A stretch of 64,000 bases of DNA from Anniella stebbinsi (Eukaryota > Chordata > Lepidosauria > Squamata > Anniellidae): the NCBI GenBank assembly GCA_029215795.1, contig JARDYH010000003.1, positions 264,091,562 through 264,155,561 of the forward strand, given 5' to 3'. Below, in pieces: positions 14,788-26,101 of this stretch. The notes beneath the pieces are model-generated. The model was given only the letters and a program-made list of their open reading frames with translations. It was not told where the DNA came from and searched no databases. How positions within the stretch are numbered: the first letter of the stretch is position 1; every line of letters starts with the position of its first letter. The position numbers were made by a program, and so were the translations under genes.

Positions 14788-14997
14788 CAGTGGAGGCTGG
14801 TGGCTCTGATTTTGGTGGGGCTGTAAATCCATTCCGGGTTCCAATCAGAACCAGCAAGAACTCTAAAGGAGCTATTCAAGGTCCTGAACCCTATCTCCAA
14901 AATAGGCTCAGTACCTTGGATAGCTCCTTCAGAGTTCTGATCAAACCCCAGAATGGATTGACAGCCCCATCGAAATCAGAGCCACCAGCTGCCACTG
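14788..14997. mobile_element. Foldback hAT-like MITE, CAGTGG type
   Basis: The ends are CAGTGGAGGCTGGTGGC and the inverse GCCACCAGCTGCCACTG. Long arms run through 'gattttggtggggctgtaaa'. The flanks AATTAGCC and CATTAGCC match at 7 of 8, supporting an 8-bp (hAT-type) duplication. Relatives are at 40421, 47093 and 61965. Confidence 0.82.
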
Positions 14998-15198
14998 CAT
15001 TAGCCTCCCCCAACTTGGTGGCCTCCTGTGTGATCGGGGTTCTACATCACATGGGAAGCCTACTATGCATAGAGCAGAATCCCAACTTCAGACTTTCCCA
15101 CTGCAATGTGTGGAGGGTGGCGGGGCAGGGCTCAGCAGTCCATCGATCTTTATTCGCAGTCAACAGACCATTATAATAACATGTTAAGAACACACACA

Positions 15199-15597
15199 TT
15201 AATAAAAATACATGATGGCAAAAAGGAAGGATACAAAATCTGTAAAAATGCTAATCATTAGGTCTTTCCTGGCCTCTTGGTAATAACTGCAGTAGAACAG
15301 GACATGCAAGCTGGACTCTACCTCAGCATTATTACAGGGGCAGCATCTATTATTCACTGGGATTTTCTTGAATCTGCCCTCTAATAGCTTGGAGGGGAAA
15401 ACATTGAACCTTGTTAAGGAGAAGGCCTTCTTATATTTAGGGATAGTTAGCCATCTTAAGTATGGCATTCCATCTTTGCTGGAGTGACCCGGTAGATCTA
15501 ATGACTGAGGGGAACATGGTCCCCATGCAGCTCCTTGGAACTCCTGGTGGTCTATTTGGCACTTTCTAGGCAGGGCTGAGCGAAAACAGCCCTGCAC
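15199..15597 (-). pseudogene. LINE reverse-transcriptase C-terminal fragment
   Basis: An open 132-codon frame on the minus strand. It ends in a Cys/His pattern of the type found after the reverse transcriptase of non-LTR elements: CCPCNNAEVESSLHVLFYC, followed by SYYQEARKDL. Upstream it has 'FPSKLLEGRFKKIPVNNR'. The zinc-binding-like C-x2-C...H-x4-C spacing is what identifies it. The 3' untranslated tail of the element probably occupies about 15120-15198. It is a truncated, dead copy with no RT catalytic core. I cannot assign the clade (R4/Dong/RTE-like are possible). Confidence 0.65.
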
Positions 15598-15859
15598 TTC
15601 CCATCACACAATGGAGGCAAGACTGCATTCCAGTGGTGGGCGGAGCCAAAGGCAAAAGAAGGATGGGGCCAAAATACTGAAAATACTTGCATAGGCATTT
15701 TAACCTTTTAAAATAGTGGGAAAGCTCAGAAACTACAAAAGGATTGGTGGGAGGTGCAAAGTGGGAACCCTCTGGGGATGTGTGGAAGGGGGGAATCCAG
15801 AGTGACAGATTTGGTCCTCAGGAGGGTTTGATTTAGTCCCGGAGCCTGGTGTTCATCTC

Positions 15860-16207
15860 CCCTGGACTAGGGCTTGAGGGACGGGGATGTATTAGCACTC
15901 TTCAAATATCTTCAGAGCTCTCTGAGAGAAGATGGCAAAGGCTTGTTCTCTGCTGCACCAGAGGGCAGATCAAGAGCTAATGGGCTTAAATTCCAGGAGG
16001 GTGGATTTTGGTTGAACATTATGGGGAGTGTCTTGATGCAGAGAGCAGTGCAGAAATGGAACCTGGTATGTATTGGGCTCTCTCTTGATGGAGGTTTTTG
16101 AGCAGAGGCTGGGCCATCTCTTGGGGATCTCCTAGCTTTGGATTTTCTGGGTCAAGCAGGGAGTTGTACTGAATGGTCTACCAGCCCCCTTCAACTCTGC
16201 CATTCTA
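15860..16207 (+). mobile_element. LINE (L2/CR1-like) 3' end
   Basis: Phrases in order: 'cttcaaatatcttcagagc', 'gaagatggcaaaggcttgtt', 'ccagaggg', 'aatgggcttaaattccagg', 'ctgaatggtctaccagcccc' and 'cttcaactctgccattcta'. This is the typical end of a reptile CR1/L2-like LINE. Confidence 0.8.
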
Positions 16208-16883
16208 AGGAACATTTGAATAGTGGACTCTTCTCTCAATTCTTTAGTGATTGACTGTCCTGCTTGTTGCAAGGTATTGATTTATTCCCTTTCATTTATT
16301 GCCTCCCTTTTGGCCATGATGAAACTGAAGGAGACATGCAGAGGGCTCCCTGGTTGTCTCCCAACCAAGTCCTGACTATACTCAGGCCTGCTTAGCTTCA
16401 ACAAAGTTGCTGCTTCATATACCTCCAAGCTATGCATGTGTTCATATCATACATTACAATTGGTGTCTGTGTCGCAGAAGTACCTGAAATGTTCCATCTT
16501 TAGGTGTTAGTATTTGCTTTGAGAGAGTGAAAATGATAAAGGATGGAGGCAGAGTTAGTAAATAAAAAGGGAACAAACTCTCTGTCTTTGGTGTGTATAG
16601 GACTGCAACCAATGATGACAGGAAGCCCTTTCTGCTTCTGAGTGGAAAGGCTGATGGGGTGGGACCCTGAGGATTTGGTTTACTCCATACTTCTGAACCA
16701 AAGCCTCAATTCTTAAGTTAGAGGATCTTTTTCCATGCCGCAATGCCACACACTATCTGCCCTGCTATTTAGGTCTCTCCGAAATGATCTTCACAGTTGA
16801 AAAGGCTTTGGTTGAACTTCATGGGATGGAGGCCTAAGAGGAGAATAACAACCTGCAATATAACCCTCCCCCTTAAATTTATC
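16208..16883. other. Intron, no recognised feature
   Basis: I see nothing beyond unique-looking intron sequence. Confidence 0.4.
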
Positions 16884-17531
16884 TAGGGTGTCCATATGAA
16901 AAGGAGGACAGAGCTCCTGCATCTTTAACAGCTGTATAGTAAAGGGAATTTCAGCAGGTGTCATTCATATGCGTGCAGCACCTGGTGAAATTCCCTCTTC
17001 ATCACAACACTTGATGCTGTAGGAGCCCTGCTCTCTTAACCAGATACAAAAGAGGGCAAGGCTCCTGCAGATTTCACTGTTGTGATGAAGAGGGAATTTC
17101 ACCAGGTGCCGCATGCATAGGCTGACCATATGAAAAGGAGGACAGGGCTCATGTAACTTTAGCAGTTGTAGAGAAAAGGGAATTTCAGCCAGTGTCATTT
17201 GTATGCAATTAGTTCCTGGTGAAATTCCCTCTTCATCACAACCGTTAAAGTTGCAGGGGCCCTGCCTTCTTTTGTATATGGTCACTCTAGTATAGTGCCT
17301 GCAACTTTAACGGTTGTGATGAAGAGGGAATTTCACCAGGAACTAATTGCATACAAACGACACTGAATGAAATTCACTTTTCTCTACAACTGTTAAAGTT
17401 ACATGAGCCCGGTCCTCCTTTTCATATGGTCAGCCTATGTATGCATACCAATGATGCCTGTTGAAATTCCCTTTTCTATACAACTGGTAAAGAGACAGGA
17501 ACCCTGTCCTCCTTTCCATATGGTCACCCTA
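16884..17531. mobile_element. Family A MITE, copy 4 (outer, interrupted)
   Basis: The ends are TAGGGTGTCC and GGTCACCCTA. It is interrupted at 17118-17437 by another family A copy. If the insert and one target copy are removed, the outer arm reads on without a gap (caggtgc-cgcatgca-taccaatga), as in uninterrupted members. Confidence 0.9.
17118..17437. mobile_element. Family A MITE, copy 5 (nested insert)
   Basis: A complete 320-bp member, TAGGCTGACC to GGTCAGCCTA, of the 'atgtaacttt / aattagttcctgg' subfamily. The flanks CGCATGCA and TGTATGCA match at 6 of 8, and both differences are C/T. The subfamily inserted here is therefore younger than the outer copy's. Confidence 0.92.
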
Positions 17532-18120
17532 AGTGTATCTGATTTATGTGACCCCAATTATTTCAGTAGCGCTTGTTCGAGAAAACTTTTGAGTATGTTG
17601 TGCTCTCTATAGGTAAAAATGAGGTATTATTTAACACAGTTGTACCTCGTTATCTGTAATGTCAGAGCCTTCTGATGGATGAATCATTGATTTGGTCTCA
17701 GGCAAGCTAGTTCCCCCTGCTTGCCTATTTGGTGAATAGTGTGGTGGTTTGCTCTTATTTCCCCTGTCACTTTTTCTATTTTGTTTTTCCTTTCCGTTTT
17801 TCCTTTGTATTCCCCCTGCCCTGTCTGTAGGTGTTCTGTTTTTAGCGAAACAAAACAAAAAGTCCCTGTATTATATAGTCCTGTGTGAAACAGTCTCTTT
17901 GCTGCCCTTTCCCACTCCTGGAGGTCTAAGGTGCAAGATAACATTGCGAACTCTCAAGCATGCATTATTCTGTCTTTCAACACCTCCAGCACTTTCCTTT
18001 CTCTCTTCTGTTCTTTCCTTCCGGTAGTTTATCACCTTGGATTTCACCCTTGGTGCTTTCCATTTAGCCTCTCAGGGCGCAATCCTACGCTTGTCTTAAC
18101 AGAAAAAAATGTCCTACAAC
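17532..18120. other. Intron, no recognised feature
   Basis: Pyrimidine-rich sequence, with no gene or repeat that I can name. Confidence 0.4.
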
Positions 18121-18439
18121 TAGGCTGACCATATGAAAAGGAGGACAGGGCTCATGTAACTTTAACAGTTGCAGAGAAAAGGGAATTTCAGCCGGCGTCA
18201 TTTGTATGCAGTTAGTACCTGGTGAAATCCCCTCTTCATCACAACAATTAAAGTTGCAGGTTCTATACTAGAGTGACCAGATACAAAAGAGGGCAGGGCC
18301 CCTGCAGCTTTAATGTTGTAATGAAGAGGGAATTTCACCAAGTACAAATTGCATACAAATGACGCTGGCTGAAATTCCCTTTTCTCTACAACTGTTAAAG
18401 TTACATGAGCCCTGTCCTCCTTTTCATATGGTCAGCCTA
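18121..18439. mobile_element. Family A MITE, copy 6, perfect target duplication
   Basis: TAGGCTGACC to GGTCAGCCTA, 319 bp, flanked by exact CCTACAAC copies at 18113-18120 and 18440-18447. This is one of the clearest proofs that the family makes 8-bp duplications, which fits hAT transposition. Confidence 0.95.
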
Positions 18440-18562
18440 CCTACAACTCCCAGCATTCTTCAGCCAGGCATGCATAGCATTGTGCTCTCAGTATATTTTA
18501 TCCCTGCTTTGATTGTTAAGTCCTCTCTTTCACACTGAGCTAGATGGTGGACTAGAAAGTGT

Positions 18563-19002
18563 TAGGGTGACCAACTGTCAGGATTTTCCTGGATTTGTCC
18601 TAGTTTTTGTTCTATCCTGGGTGTCAGGGGGGATTTTCTGTAATTTTCTATGATGTCCTGGAATAACACACTTTTCCCTTTAAGGCTGCCATTAGTGTGG
18701 CAGGGGAATGATGTGCTTTCCAGAGGCCCCTATTGGAGCAGTGTGGAGGGCAGGAATGACATGCTTTCCCCTCCACCTCTCCAATCGGGGCCCTTTAGAC
18801 CCCGATTAGAGTAGAGGAGGGGAAAGCGTGCTTTCTGGGGCATCTGGAAAACATCTCATGCACAACCGCCACGCTAATGGCTGCTGCCAATAGTGTGGTG
18901 GGGGGAATGACATGCTTTCCAGAGGCCCTGGAAAGCACATTTTCCTGCCCCCTGCCCCCACTGGGTGTCCACTTTTTCGGTTTCCCAAATATGGTCACCC
19001 TA
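18563..19002. mobile_element. hAT-like element sharing family A termini
   Basis: It starts TAGGGTGACCAACTGTCAGG and ends AATATGGTCACCCTA, so the outer 11 bp equal family A. The interior is unrelated: GC-rich, with inverted pieces such as 'gaatgacatgctttcc' repeated and inverted. The target duplication is unclear (AAAGTGTT against AAAGTCAT if the end is taken one base in). It could be mobilised by the same transposase. Confidence 0.65.
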
Positions 19003-20052
19003 AAGTCATATTAGTCTTTTTTTAAAAAAACAGACTTGCCTTATTGTTCTCCTATGAATACAAAACTTACAGAGAAGGAACCTGGAATATCTTGGGCAAT
19101 GGGGGCCCCTATAGGTCCCATATAGCTGTGGCTGTAAATTGGTTCCACGGAATCCTAGATGCTGACCAGTGCTCTGTGTTGTTCCCTCCTCTTCCAAAGA
19201 ACAGTCAGTTTCTGAATTGAAAGAGGGCTAGAGATTACTGTTTTAAAATAGATCTTAGTTACAGTGCCAATGACAAGCCCAATCTATAATGCCAATAGAT
19301 ACGGTATTCCTTTGTTGGAAGTCACCATGCTCCCATTCTGCTAACTATGTGTGGAAGTTGAAGACCGATAAGGATCGATTAATACTCGCCCAGCTTTAGT
19401 GCAATGACAGTCAAATCATTAGAGGACTTCCTCTCCATTTTACCAAGAACACACCAGTTCATCACTTCACAGGAAAGCTCCACTTAGAAGCTGATTGAAT
19501 GGTTATTCTTGCAATATGGCAGCTTGCCTGCACAGTTTGGGCGATGGCCAAACTATTCTAGCATGTCACTTGCATCTGTAGTCCCAAATGTAGACTGAGA
19601 CCTGTTCCAGCTAGGTTGAGAATTTATGGTGAGGAATGCTAGTACCATCGCCAGGCATCACTGGCCAGCTGCCAGGGTTCCAGCAGTCTGGTGGGCCCCA
19701 ATGCTGATACATACCCTGGGCTCCCCTTAAGTTTTTCCGGCCTGGCACTCAGCGTACTGCCAGAAGCAGTGTACGTTCCCACAATACCTCGCCAACCATG
19801 TGCTGTTCTGGGGAATTATGGGAAACTGAAAGAGTATCGGAGCACAGTCACCCAGCGCAGCTTTAGACTACTGCCACCACATCCAGATAAGCCTTCTGCA
19901 GTCCACTGACTGAGGAGAATACACCTTTTACAAGGAAACGGCACTCAAGGTGGCTGACAATAATAAACCCAAACATTAAAATAAAAACTTTGTTAAAATG
20001 GTCATAAGACAGATACACTAAAAACGCAATGAAAACCAAAGCAATACAAGAA
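19003..20052. other. Intron, no recognised feature
   Basis: About 1 kb without a recognisable gene. 'cggcactcaaggtggctgac' near 19938 is a retroposon-tail-like phrase. Confidence 0.4.
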
Positions 20053-20130
20053 GTATTCATTTATTCATTTACTGCATTTCTATACCGCCCAATAGTTGAA
20101 GCTCTCTGGGCGATTTAAAAACACCACCCA
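20053..20130 (-). mobile_element. Retroposon 3' end fragment
   Basis: 'catttctataccgcccaatag' followed by 'gaagctctctgggcg' is a very common reptile repeat 3' end, here reversed. Confidence 0.6.
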
Positions 20131-20475
20131 ACAGATCAGCTTACATGTCAAAGGCCTGCTTGAATCAAAATGCCTCTGCATCAGTAAGTAAGAAGACTGT
20201 CCCTACCTTCAGGTTTACAATCTAAGAGTCACAATGCAAAAGGAAAACAGATTTAGGGGAAGGAGGACAAAAAGCAAACTGAGTCATAATATCTTACTCA
20301 CCAATGTCGGCAGATAGTTTAGTTGTTCAACAGGCTATGGAGATGGATCTAAATGCAATGGAGTGTTCTTGACTGCCACTTTCTCTTGCTATGCTCGATT
20401 CCTGCTGCAGCACTCATGGCTCCCTTCTGCAGGCATTTTAGAAATGCAGATCTCTGCTCCAAGGAAATTACAATG

Positions 20476-21053
20476 GGCCTGTTCAGATAGAGTGACCATA
20501 TGGAAAGGAGGACAGGGCTCCTGTATCTTTAACACTTGTATTGAAAAGGGGATTTCAGCAGGTGTCATTTGTATGCCTGCAGCACCTGGTGAAATTCCCC
20601 TCTTCATCACAACTGTTAAAGCTGCAGGAGCCCTGCCTAGCATGACTAGATACAAAAGAGGGCAGGGCTCCTGCAGCTTTAACTGTTGTGATGAAGGGGA
20701 AATTTCACCAGGTGCTGCATGCTTACGAATGACACCTGCTGAAATTCCCTTTTCCATACAACTGTTAAAGATACAGGAACCCTGTCCTCCTTTCCATATG
20801 GTCCTCCTATGTTCAGATAGCATGCTAAGCCATGGTTAGGCCACTAACTGTTTTGCAGCAAAGGGTTAGTGAGCATGTTTAAACCTTGGTAATGGACAAC
20901 CAAGGTTAGGAATGGTTCACATGACACACGAAGCCATAATGTTTAGCTCAAAAAGCTTAACCACCATGGCTTAGTATGTCATCTGAACAGGGTCAATGTT
21001 TAGTTCAAAATGTTTAACCATCATGGTTTAGTGTGTTGTCTGAACAGGGTCAA
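20476..21053. mobile_element. Foldback MITE, CTGTTCAGA type, carrying a nested insert
   Basis: The left end is GGGCCTGTTCAGATAGCATG (interrupted) and the right end is GTTGTCTGAACAGGGTC. The interior repeats 'ctaagccatggtta' in both directions. The family A copy at 20488-20809 sits only about 12 bp inside its left end. A sister copy without the insert is at 37644-37834. Confidence 0.75.
20488..20809. mobile_element. Family A MITE, copy 7, perfect target duplication
   Basis: TAGAGTGACC to GGTCCTCCTA, with exact TGTTCAGA on both sides (20480-20487 and 20810-20817). The target duplication comes from the end of another foldback element. Confidence 0.93.
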
Positions 21054-21868
21054 TTTCATGTTCAACACAGAGGAGGCAACCATTGTTAGAGAATCCAGAA
21101 AGCAAAGGCAAATGGTCAGTGGGGTAGGATGTTGTTGTTGTTTTGGCCTGACTATTTGTTTTCTCTGCTCCACCTGCGTGAATGCAGTTTCTTCCTCTGT
21201 GCCTGTTGTCCACTTGGTTTCCAAACAGTAGCACAACATTGGAAACTAGTTCACAAGCACATTGTTTGTTTTGGCTGAGCTAAAGGTTAGGTTAGCCTGG
21301 GCGCGGTGAAAAGAAGGTCGGGCTTTGGCATCAGAGAGAGAGAGAGACAGAGAGACAGAGACTGAGATGGGGTGTCAGTCTGCCCAGCAGGAAACAATAT
21401 GTCTTCTTGGCTGGCTACTTTTCTGTTGAGATGAGAGAGCCCAGTAGCCAGCATAAGCTCTTTTTTCACATCCCTCTTCTAATGCCAGATGAGCAATTGC
21501 TGCTGGACAGAACTGTGTCTGTGGGGAAACTTCCCATGGCGGCTGAAGCGCCTGTCCTCAAGATACTGATGTACTAGTCTGTCTTTTTTTGGTTCTTGGC
21601 GCTTCTTGCACATCAGTGGGAAATAGCTGGAGGAGACGGCAGCTGGCCAGGCTTTCACTGATAGAGGTTAGATAACAAATGGAAGACAACCTCAGAGTCA
21701 GTTCACTGGGCAAGTAGACTGGTTTTTTTCACTTGTGCCAGCCCTTATCAAGGGCCGAGAGAAAAATGTCCTCTTTTTTTAAGCTAGTGCCTCAAACACT
21801 GAAAGACAAAAGAAGAGACCAGTTGGAACTCTTAAAGGAAAATTTGGCATGAAAACTTTAGTCCACTG

Positions 21869-22187
21869 TAGGGTGACCATATGAAAAGGAGGACAGGGCT
21901 CCTGGATCTTTAACAGTTGCATGGAAAAGGGAATTTCAGCAGATGTCATTGGTATGCATGCAGCACCTGGTGAAATTCCTCTTCATCACAACATTTAAAG
22001 CTGCAGGAGCTATACTAGAGTGACCAGATACAAAAAAGGGCAGGGCTCTGGCAGCTTTAGCTGTTGTGATGAAGAGGAAATTTCACTGGGAGCTGCATGC
22101 ATACCAACGACATCTGCTGAAATTCCCTTTTCTATGCAGCTGTTAAAGATTCAGGAGCCCCGACTTCCTTTCAATATGGTCACCCTA
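21869..22187. mobile_element. Family A MITE, copy 8
   Basis: TAGGGTGACC to GGTCACCCTA, 319 bp. The internal junction 'ctatactagagtgaccagat' shows the second, internal terminus very clearly. The flanks do not match, because a second family A fragment follows directly. Confidence 0.9.
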
Positions 22188-22354
22188 TTCATGAAGCACC
22201 TGGTGAAATTCCCTCTTCATCACAACAGTAAAAGCTGCAGGAGCCCTGCCCTAGAGGTGCTGCATGCATACAAATGACACCTGGTGAAATTCCCTTTTCT
22301 ATACAACTGTTAAAGATACAGGAGCTCTGTCCTCCTTTCCACATGGTCACCCTA
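22188..22354. mobile_element. Family A MITE fragment, copy 9
   Basis: This begins inside an arm (gaagcacctggtgaaattcc) and ends with GGTCACCCTA. It lacks its left end and part of its centre. It sits end to end with copy 8. Confidence 0.85.
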
Positions 22355-23130
22355 AGTCTGGTCATTTGCAAATAGTGTTCTGGGTGAGACCTTCTACATG
22401 CGAACACGGTCTCTGCCACTAAGCCATGATCCCTTCCCAAGTCTAGGAAATACTGCTCTGCCCCATGACTTGCAGAAGACCAAGGTTTTCCCCCAAAGGC
22501 TTATCCAAAAAGTCTGCGTTTTTAAGGGTCAGCCGTAGGGAAATGCATATGATTTTCTAGAGTGCTATTATGACTGAGTCGTCGTTAAAAAAAAAAATCC
22601 TGTCACAATTTCCCTCAGGGAGATTTCCTGCTTCCAATTTCCTGTTCACTTAAAAAAAAAAAAAGCTTCAGGTTGCTTGGCGGTGACAGGAATTAGATGT
22701 GTTTATAATACAACGGAGAATTGCTTTACATTATATTGATTTAGCCTCTCTGCTGTCAGCTTTGTGTCAAAAACAAAAAAAGAGAAAGAAAAGAAGAAGA
22801 ACTGAAAAATGGAGAGCTCTGGATTCCTCCGCTCCTTCCAGTTACATCTGATGTCAAGGCATAGCTGTAGCCATTTGGGCCAGGAAACCATTTAAATCCA
22901 GCATTTTCTGTTAATCAGAGAAGTGTTCAATCTGTGTTGCGGGCAGCTCTGGTTGCAGCATTGGGCAACCTTCAAGGGCCTGAGCAACCTGGGCGCGTTC
23001 TGCATCCCACCTGTATTCCTGGCTCTCACTTTTTTACACTGCCAGCAGCTGGTGGCTGTGAGGTACTTGCCCTTTTAAAATTGTCAGTGTTACTGCAGCG
23101 GGCCATTGCGGGAAATATTAAAATGGTAAG
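22355..23130. other. Intron, no recognised feature
   Basis: Unique-looking, with two A-runs (22587, 22652). Confidence 0.4.
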
Positions 23131-23490
23131 AACATAAGATGAGCCCTGCTGATTCAGATCAAGGGTCCGTCTAGTTCAGCACTCTGTTCACACAGTAGCC
23201 AGCCAGCTGCTTATGGGAAACTAACAAGCAGGATATGAGTGCAACAGCATCCTCCTACCCATGTTCCCCAGCAACTGGTGCATATCGGCAAACTGCCTCT
23301 GATAACGGAACTAGCATATAGCCCTCAGGACTAGTAGCTGTTGATAGCCTTCTCCTCCAGGAATTTACCGACCCCCCTTTTTTAAAGCCATCCAAATTAG
23401 TGGCCACCACCACATCTTGTGGTAGCAAATTCCATAGTTGAACTATATGGTGTGTGAAGAAGTCCTTCCTTTTATTTGTCCTGAATCTCT
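23131..23490 (-). mobile_element. LINE (CR1/L3-like) 3' end
   Basis: Minus-strand translation gives 'KDFFTHHIVQLWNLLPQDVV' plus the 'gatggctttaaaa' phrase. The tail (gatcaagggtccgtctagttc in reverse) marks the 3' end. It is the same family as 1565, 42255 and 60752. Confidence 0.75.
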
Positions 23491-23655
23491 TGTATCTGGT
23501 CAAGAGGGCAGGGCTCCTGCAGCTTTAACTGTGGTGATGAAGAGGAGATTTCACCAGGCGCTGCGTGCATACAAATGACACCGGCTGAAATCCCCTTGAC
23601 AATACAACTGTTGAAGATACAGAAGCCCTGTCCTCCTTTCCAAACGGTCACCCTA
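23491..23655. mobile_element. Family A half-element (monomer), copy 10
   Basis: 165 bp from 'tgtatctggtcaagagggca' to GGTCACCCTA, i.e. one of the two halves of a full copy. The half is itself a palindrome: 'tttaactgtggtgatgaagag' pairs with the inverse of 'aatacaactgttgaag'. The left terminus is damaged. It abuts the LINE fragment. Confidence 0.85.
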
Positions 23656-24299
23656 AAATGATCCAGTGATTTGCCAGTAGTTCCCAACTGTCAGGCAAGT
23701 GTCAGAGGACACAACAGTTGAGGAAGCTTGACAAGGACGATCATCTCTTTTGAACATGAACTGAACAATTTCTGGAACTTTGGACTCTACGCAGATGCAA
23801 CTAAGACAAGTGCCATCTAGTGATGAAACTCTACCACAACATGATCTATGCACATCTTTGCCCACTCCTGCCCTAGGAAATGTTCCAGAGTCGTCCAAAG
23901 TGTGCAGGTGTTTTGTGGCAAAAACACACACACACACACACTTCATTCGGCAAGTGAGTCAGTGTGGAAAGGGTCTCCTGAAGGCAACAAGCTTGAAAAA
24001 CCACTGCTTCAGGAAACCTTGTTAAAAATAGTCAATCGAATAGGTGCTATTATTAGCTTTGCCTAGAAGGTACGAAGGCATAAAAGAGAGTTGCTAAGAT
24101 TGAACAGTCTGCATCCGAAAGAAATGCTTGCAAGCTTTTCCCCCCCCCAAGTGATGTTGTTCAAAAGTGCTCTTTCTGGCTACCACCAGAATCTGGACAT
24201 CTCGGCATAGGGATGGATCAAGGATTATCCCATTGCGGCAACCCTGAGTGGGAATCCCTTTCCCTGCCTAATCAGCAGCTTTACAAATCATAATTTCTT

Positions 24300-24720
24300 T
24301 AGCCTTGTCTGGGGGCTGTCTTCGCAGTGCTGGGTGGGCGCTGCTCTGGGTCGACGCTGCTTTTGCTGGTGCATGGCAGTGGCAACTTGTCCTAATGAGG
24401 GGAGATAGCACGGGCTGTCAGGCAGCCGTTAGGCTCGCTACACCCGCCCCTTCCCCTTCCATGGCTTCTGTTGACCAATAGGAGGTCACCTTCCACCTGG
24501 GCACAGCCCCGGAGTGGTTCCAAGCGAGGACAGACTGGCAAAAGAGCCGGGCTGACCTCACTGTGGCTGGAAAAGTCAAGGCAAGTCCCTGACTTTTCAG
24601 CCATGCAACTTCGCCTCTTTGCTCCAGGCTGGCTTCGTATCTGTGGCTGCGTCATCTAACTGATGCAGCGCGGATTCGGAGCCACCCCGGGGCAAAGACA
24701 ACATCAAGACAGCCTCCTGG
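24300..24720. other. GC- and CpG-rich intronic stretch
   Basis: Clearly richer in CpG than its surroundings (ggtcgacgctgc, gcagccgttaggctcgctac, gcgcggattcggag). No coding signature and no clear inverted ends. It could be an old CpG-rich element or a regulatory island. Confidence 0.35.
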
Positions 24721-25054
24721 ATTCAACCCAGTCCTAGGTTGATAAAGGAGAAGAAGCTCTCTCTAATATAGAAGCCGTATTGACTCATCTTTACATTGAA
24801 CCAGGGGAGGTCATTGTGTGGGACCCCTTTTTGCAAAGAACAAGCATTCTCACTCAGGAATGGCCCCATTAACACGCACAAGGTCCCCTAATCAGGTCAT
24901 TGGTGCTTCTTGCTTTTAAAAGGTCTTTTTAAAGCATTGCACCTCTCATAGAGGCGCTAGGCTCTCTCTGCAGCTGCCCATGGGCATCACCTCCTTGTGC
25001 AATATGTTGCTGCGCTGCTCCCAAGGCTTTCTAGGAAGCATGACAGTGGGAAAC

Positions 25055-25057
<3 letters not shown>

Positions 25058-25103
<46 letters not shown>
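25058..25103. repeat. (AG)n microsatellite
   Basis: About 46 bp of AG dinucleotides. Confidence 0.98.
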
Positions 25104-25104
<1 letters not shown>

Positions 25105-25218
25105 ACCTTGAGCCTTTGTGAGTCATGTTGGGCTTTTTGAAAAGGTTCAAAAAGCAAGGGGGGAAATGGGGAAACCCTCAGCCAACTCAAAACATTAAGT
25201 AAGGAAAGCAGAGGCAGT

Positions 25219-25223
25219 ACACA

Positions 25224-25264
<41 letters not shown>
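25219..25264. repeat. (CA)n microsatellite
   Basis: About 46 bp of CA dinucleotides with one interruption. Confidence 0.98.
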
Positions 25265-25266
<2 letters not shown>

Positions 25267-25446
25267 AAATTCTGGAGACTTCCCCCCTTGATCATTCAAA
25301 GAAAAGGCTACCCACAACCAGCCAACTGATGGTTGAAAAACACATTTTTGAAACCAACAGGTGGGGGACCTGGTGAAGTCAAAGCCATGGCCCAGATCCT
25401 TTACAATGCATGTCCCCCATGGCCATAACCCCATAAGGGGGTTGTG

Positions 25447-26101
25447 TAGAGTGGCTATATGAAAAGGAGGACAGGGCTCATGTAACTTTAACAGTTGTAG
25501 AGAAAAGGGAATTTCAGCTGGCATCATTTGTATGCAATTCATACCTGGTGAAATTCCCTCTTCATTACAACAGTTAAGGCTGCAGGAGCCCTGCCCTCTG
25601 TTGTATCTGGTCACTCTAGTATAGTGCCTGCACCTTTAACTGTTGTGATGAAGAGAGAATTTCGCCAGGAACTAATTGCATACAAATGATGCCGGCTGAA
25701 ATTCCCTTTTCTCTGCAACTGTTAAAGTTAAAGTTACATGAGCCCTGGCCTTCTTTTTCATATGGTCAGTAGGCTGACCCGATAAAATCCAGGTCAGGGC
25801 TCATGTAACTTGAACAGTTGTAGAGAAAAGGGAATTTCAGCAAGTGTCATTTGTATGCAATTAGTTCCTGGCGAAACTCCGTCTTCATCACAACAGTTAA
25901 AGGTGCAGGCACTATACTAGAGTCACCATATACAAAAGAAGGCAGGGCCCGTGCAACTTTAACAGTTGTGATGAAGAGGGAATTTCACCAGGAACGAATT
26001 GCATACAAACGACACTGGATGAAATTCCCTTTTCTCTACAACTGTTAAAGTTACATGAGCCCTGACCTGGATTTTATCTGGTCACCCTAATGGTCAGTCT
26101 A
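25447..26101. mobile_element. Family A MITE, copy 11 (outer, interrupted)
   Basis: TAGAGTGGCTATATGAAAAG on the left and ...CATATGGTCAG | TCTA on the right, cut by copy 12 inside its last few bases. Confidence 0.85.
25770..26089. mobile_element. Family A MITE, copy 12 (nested), perfect target duplication
   Basis: TAGGCTGACCCGATAAAATC to TATCTGGTCACCCTA, 320 bp. Exact ATGGTCAG flanks (25762-25769 and 26090-26097) come from the terminus of copy 11. It belongs to the 'gataaaatccaggtcaggg' subfamily, as do 28012, 41350 and 43994. Confidence 0.95.

Noticed and set aside
20363..20839. Recurrent protein-like frames with strings such as [12 protein letters not shown] and [19 protein letters not shown] on both strands
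   Set aside because: They recur wherever a family A MITE lies and are only translations of its palindromic arms. They appear on both strands, with no start context and no codon conservation.
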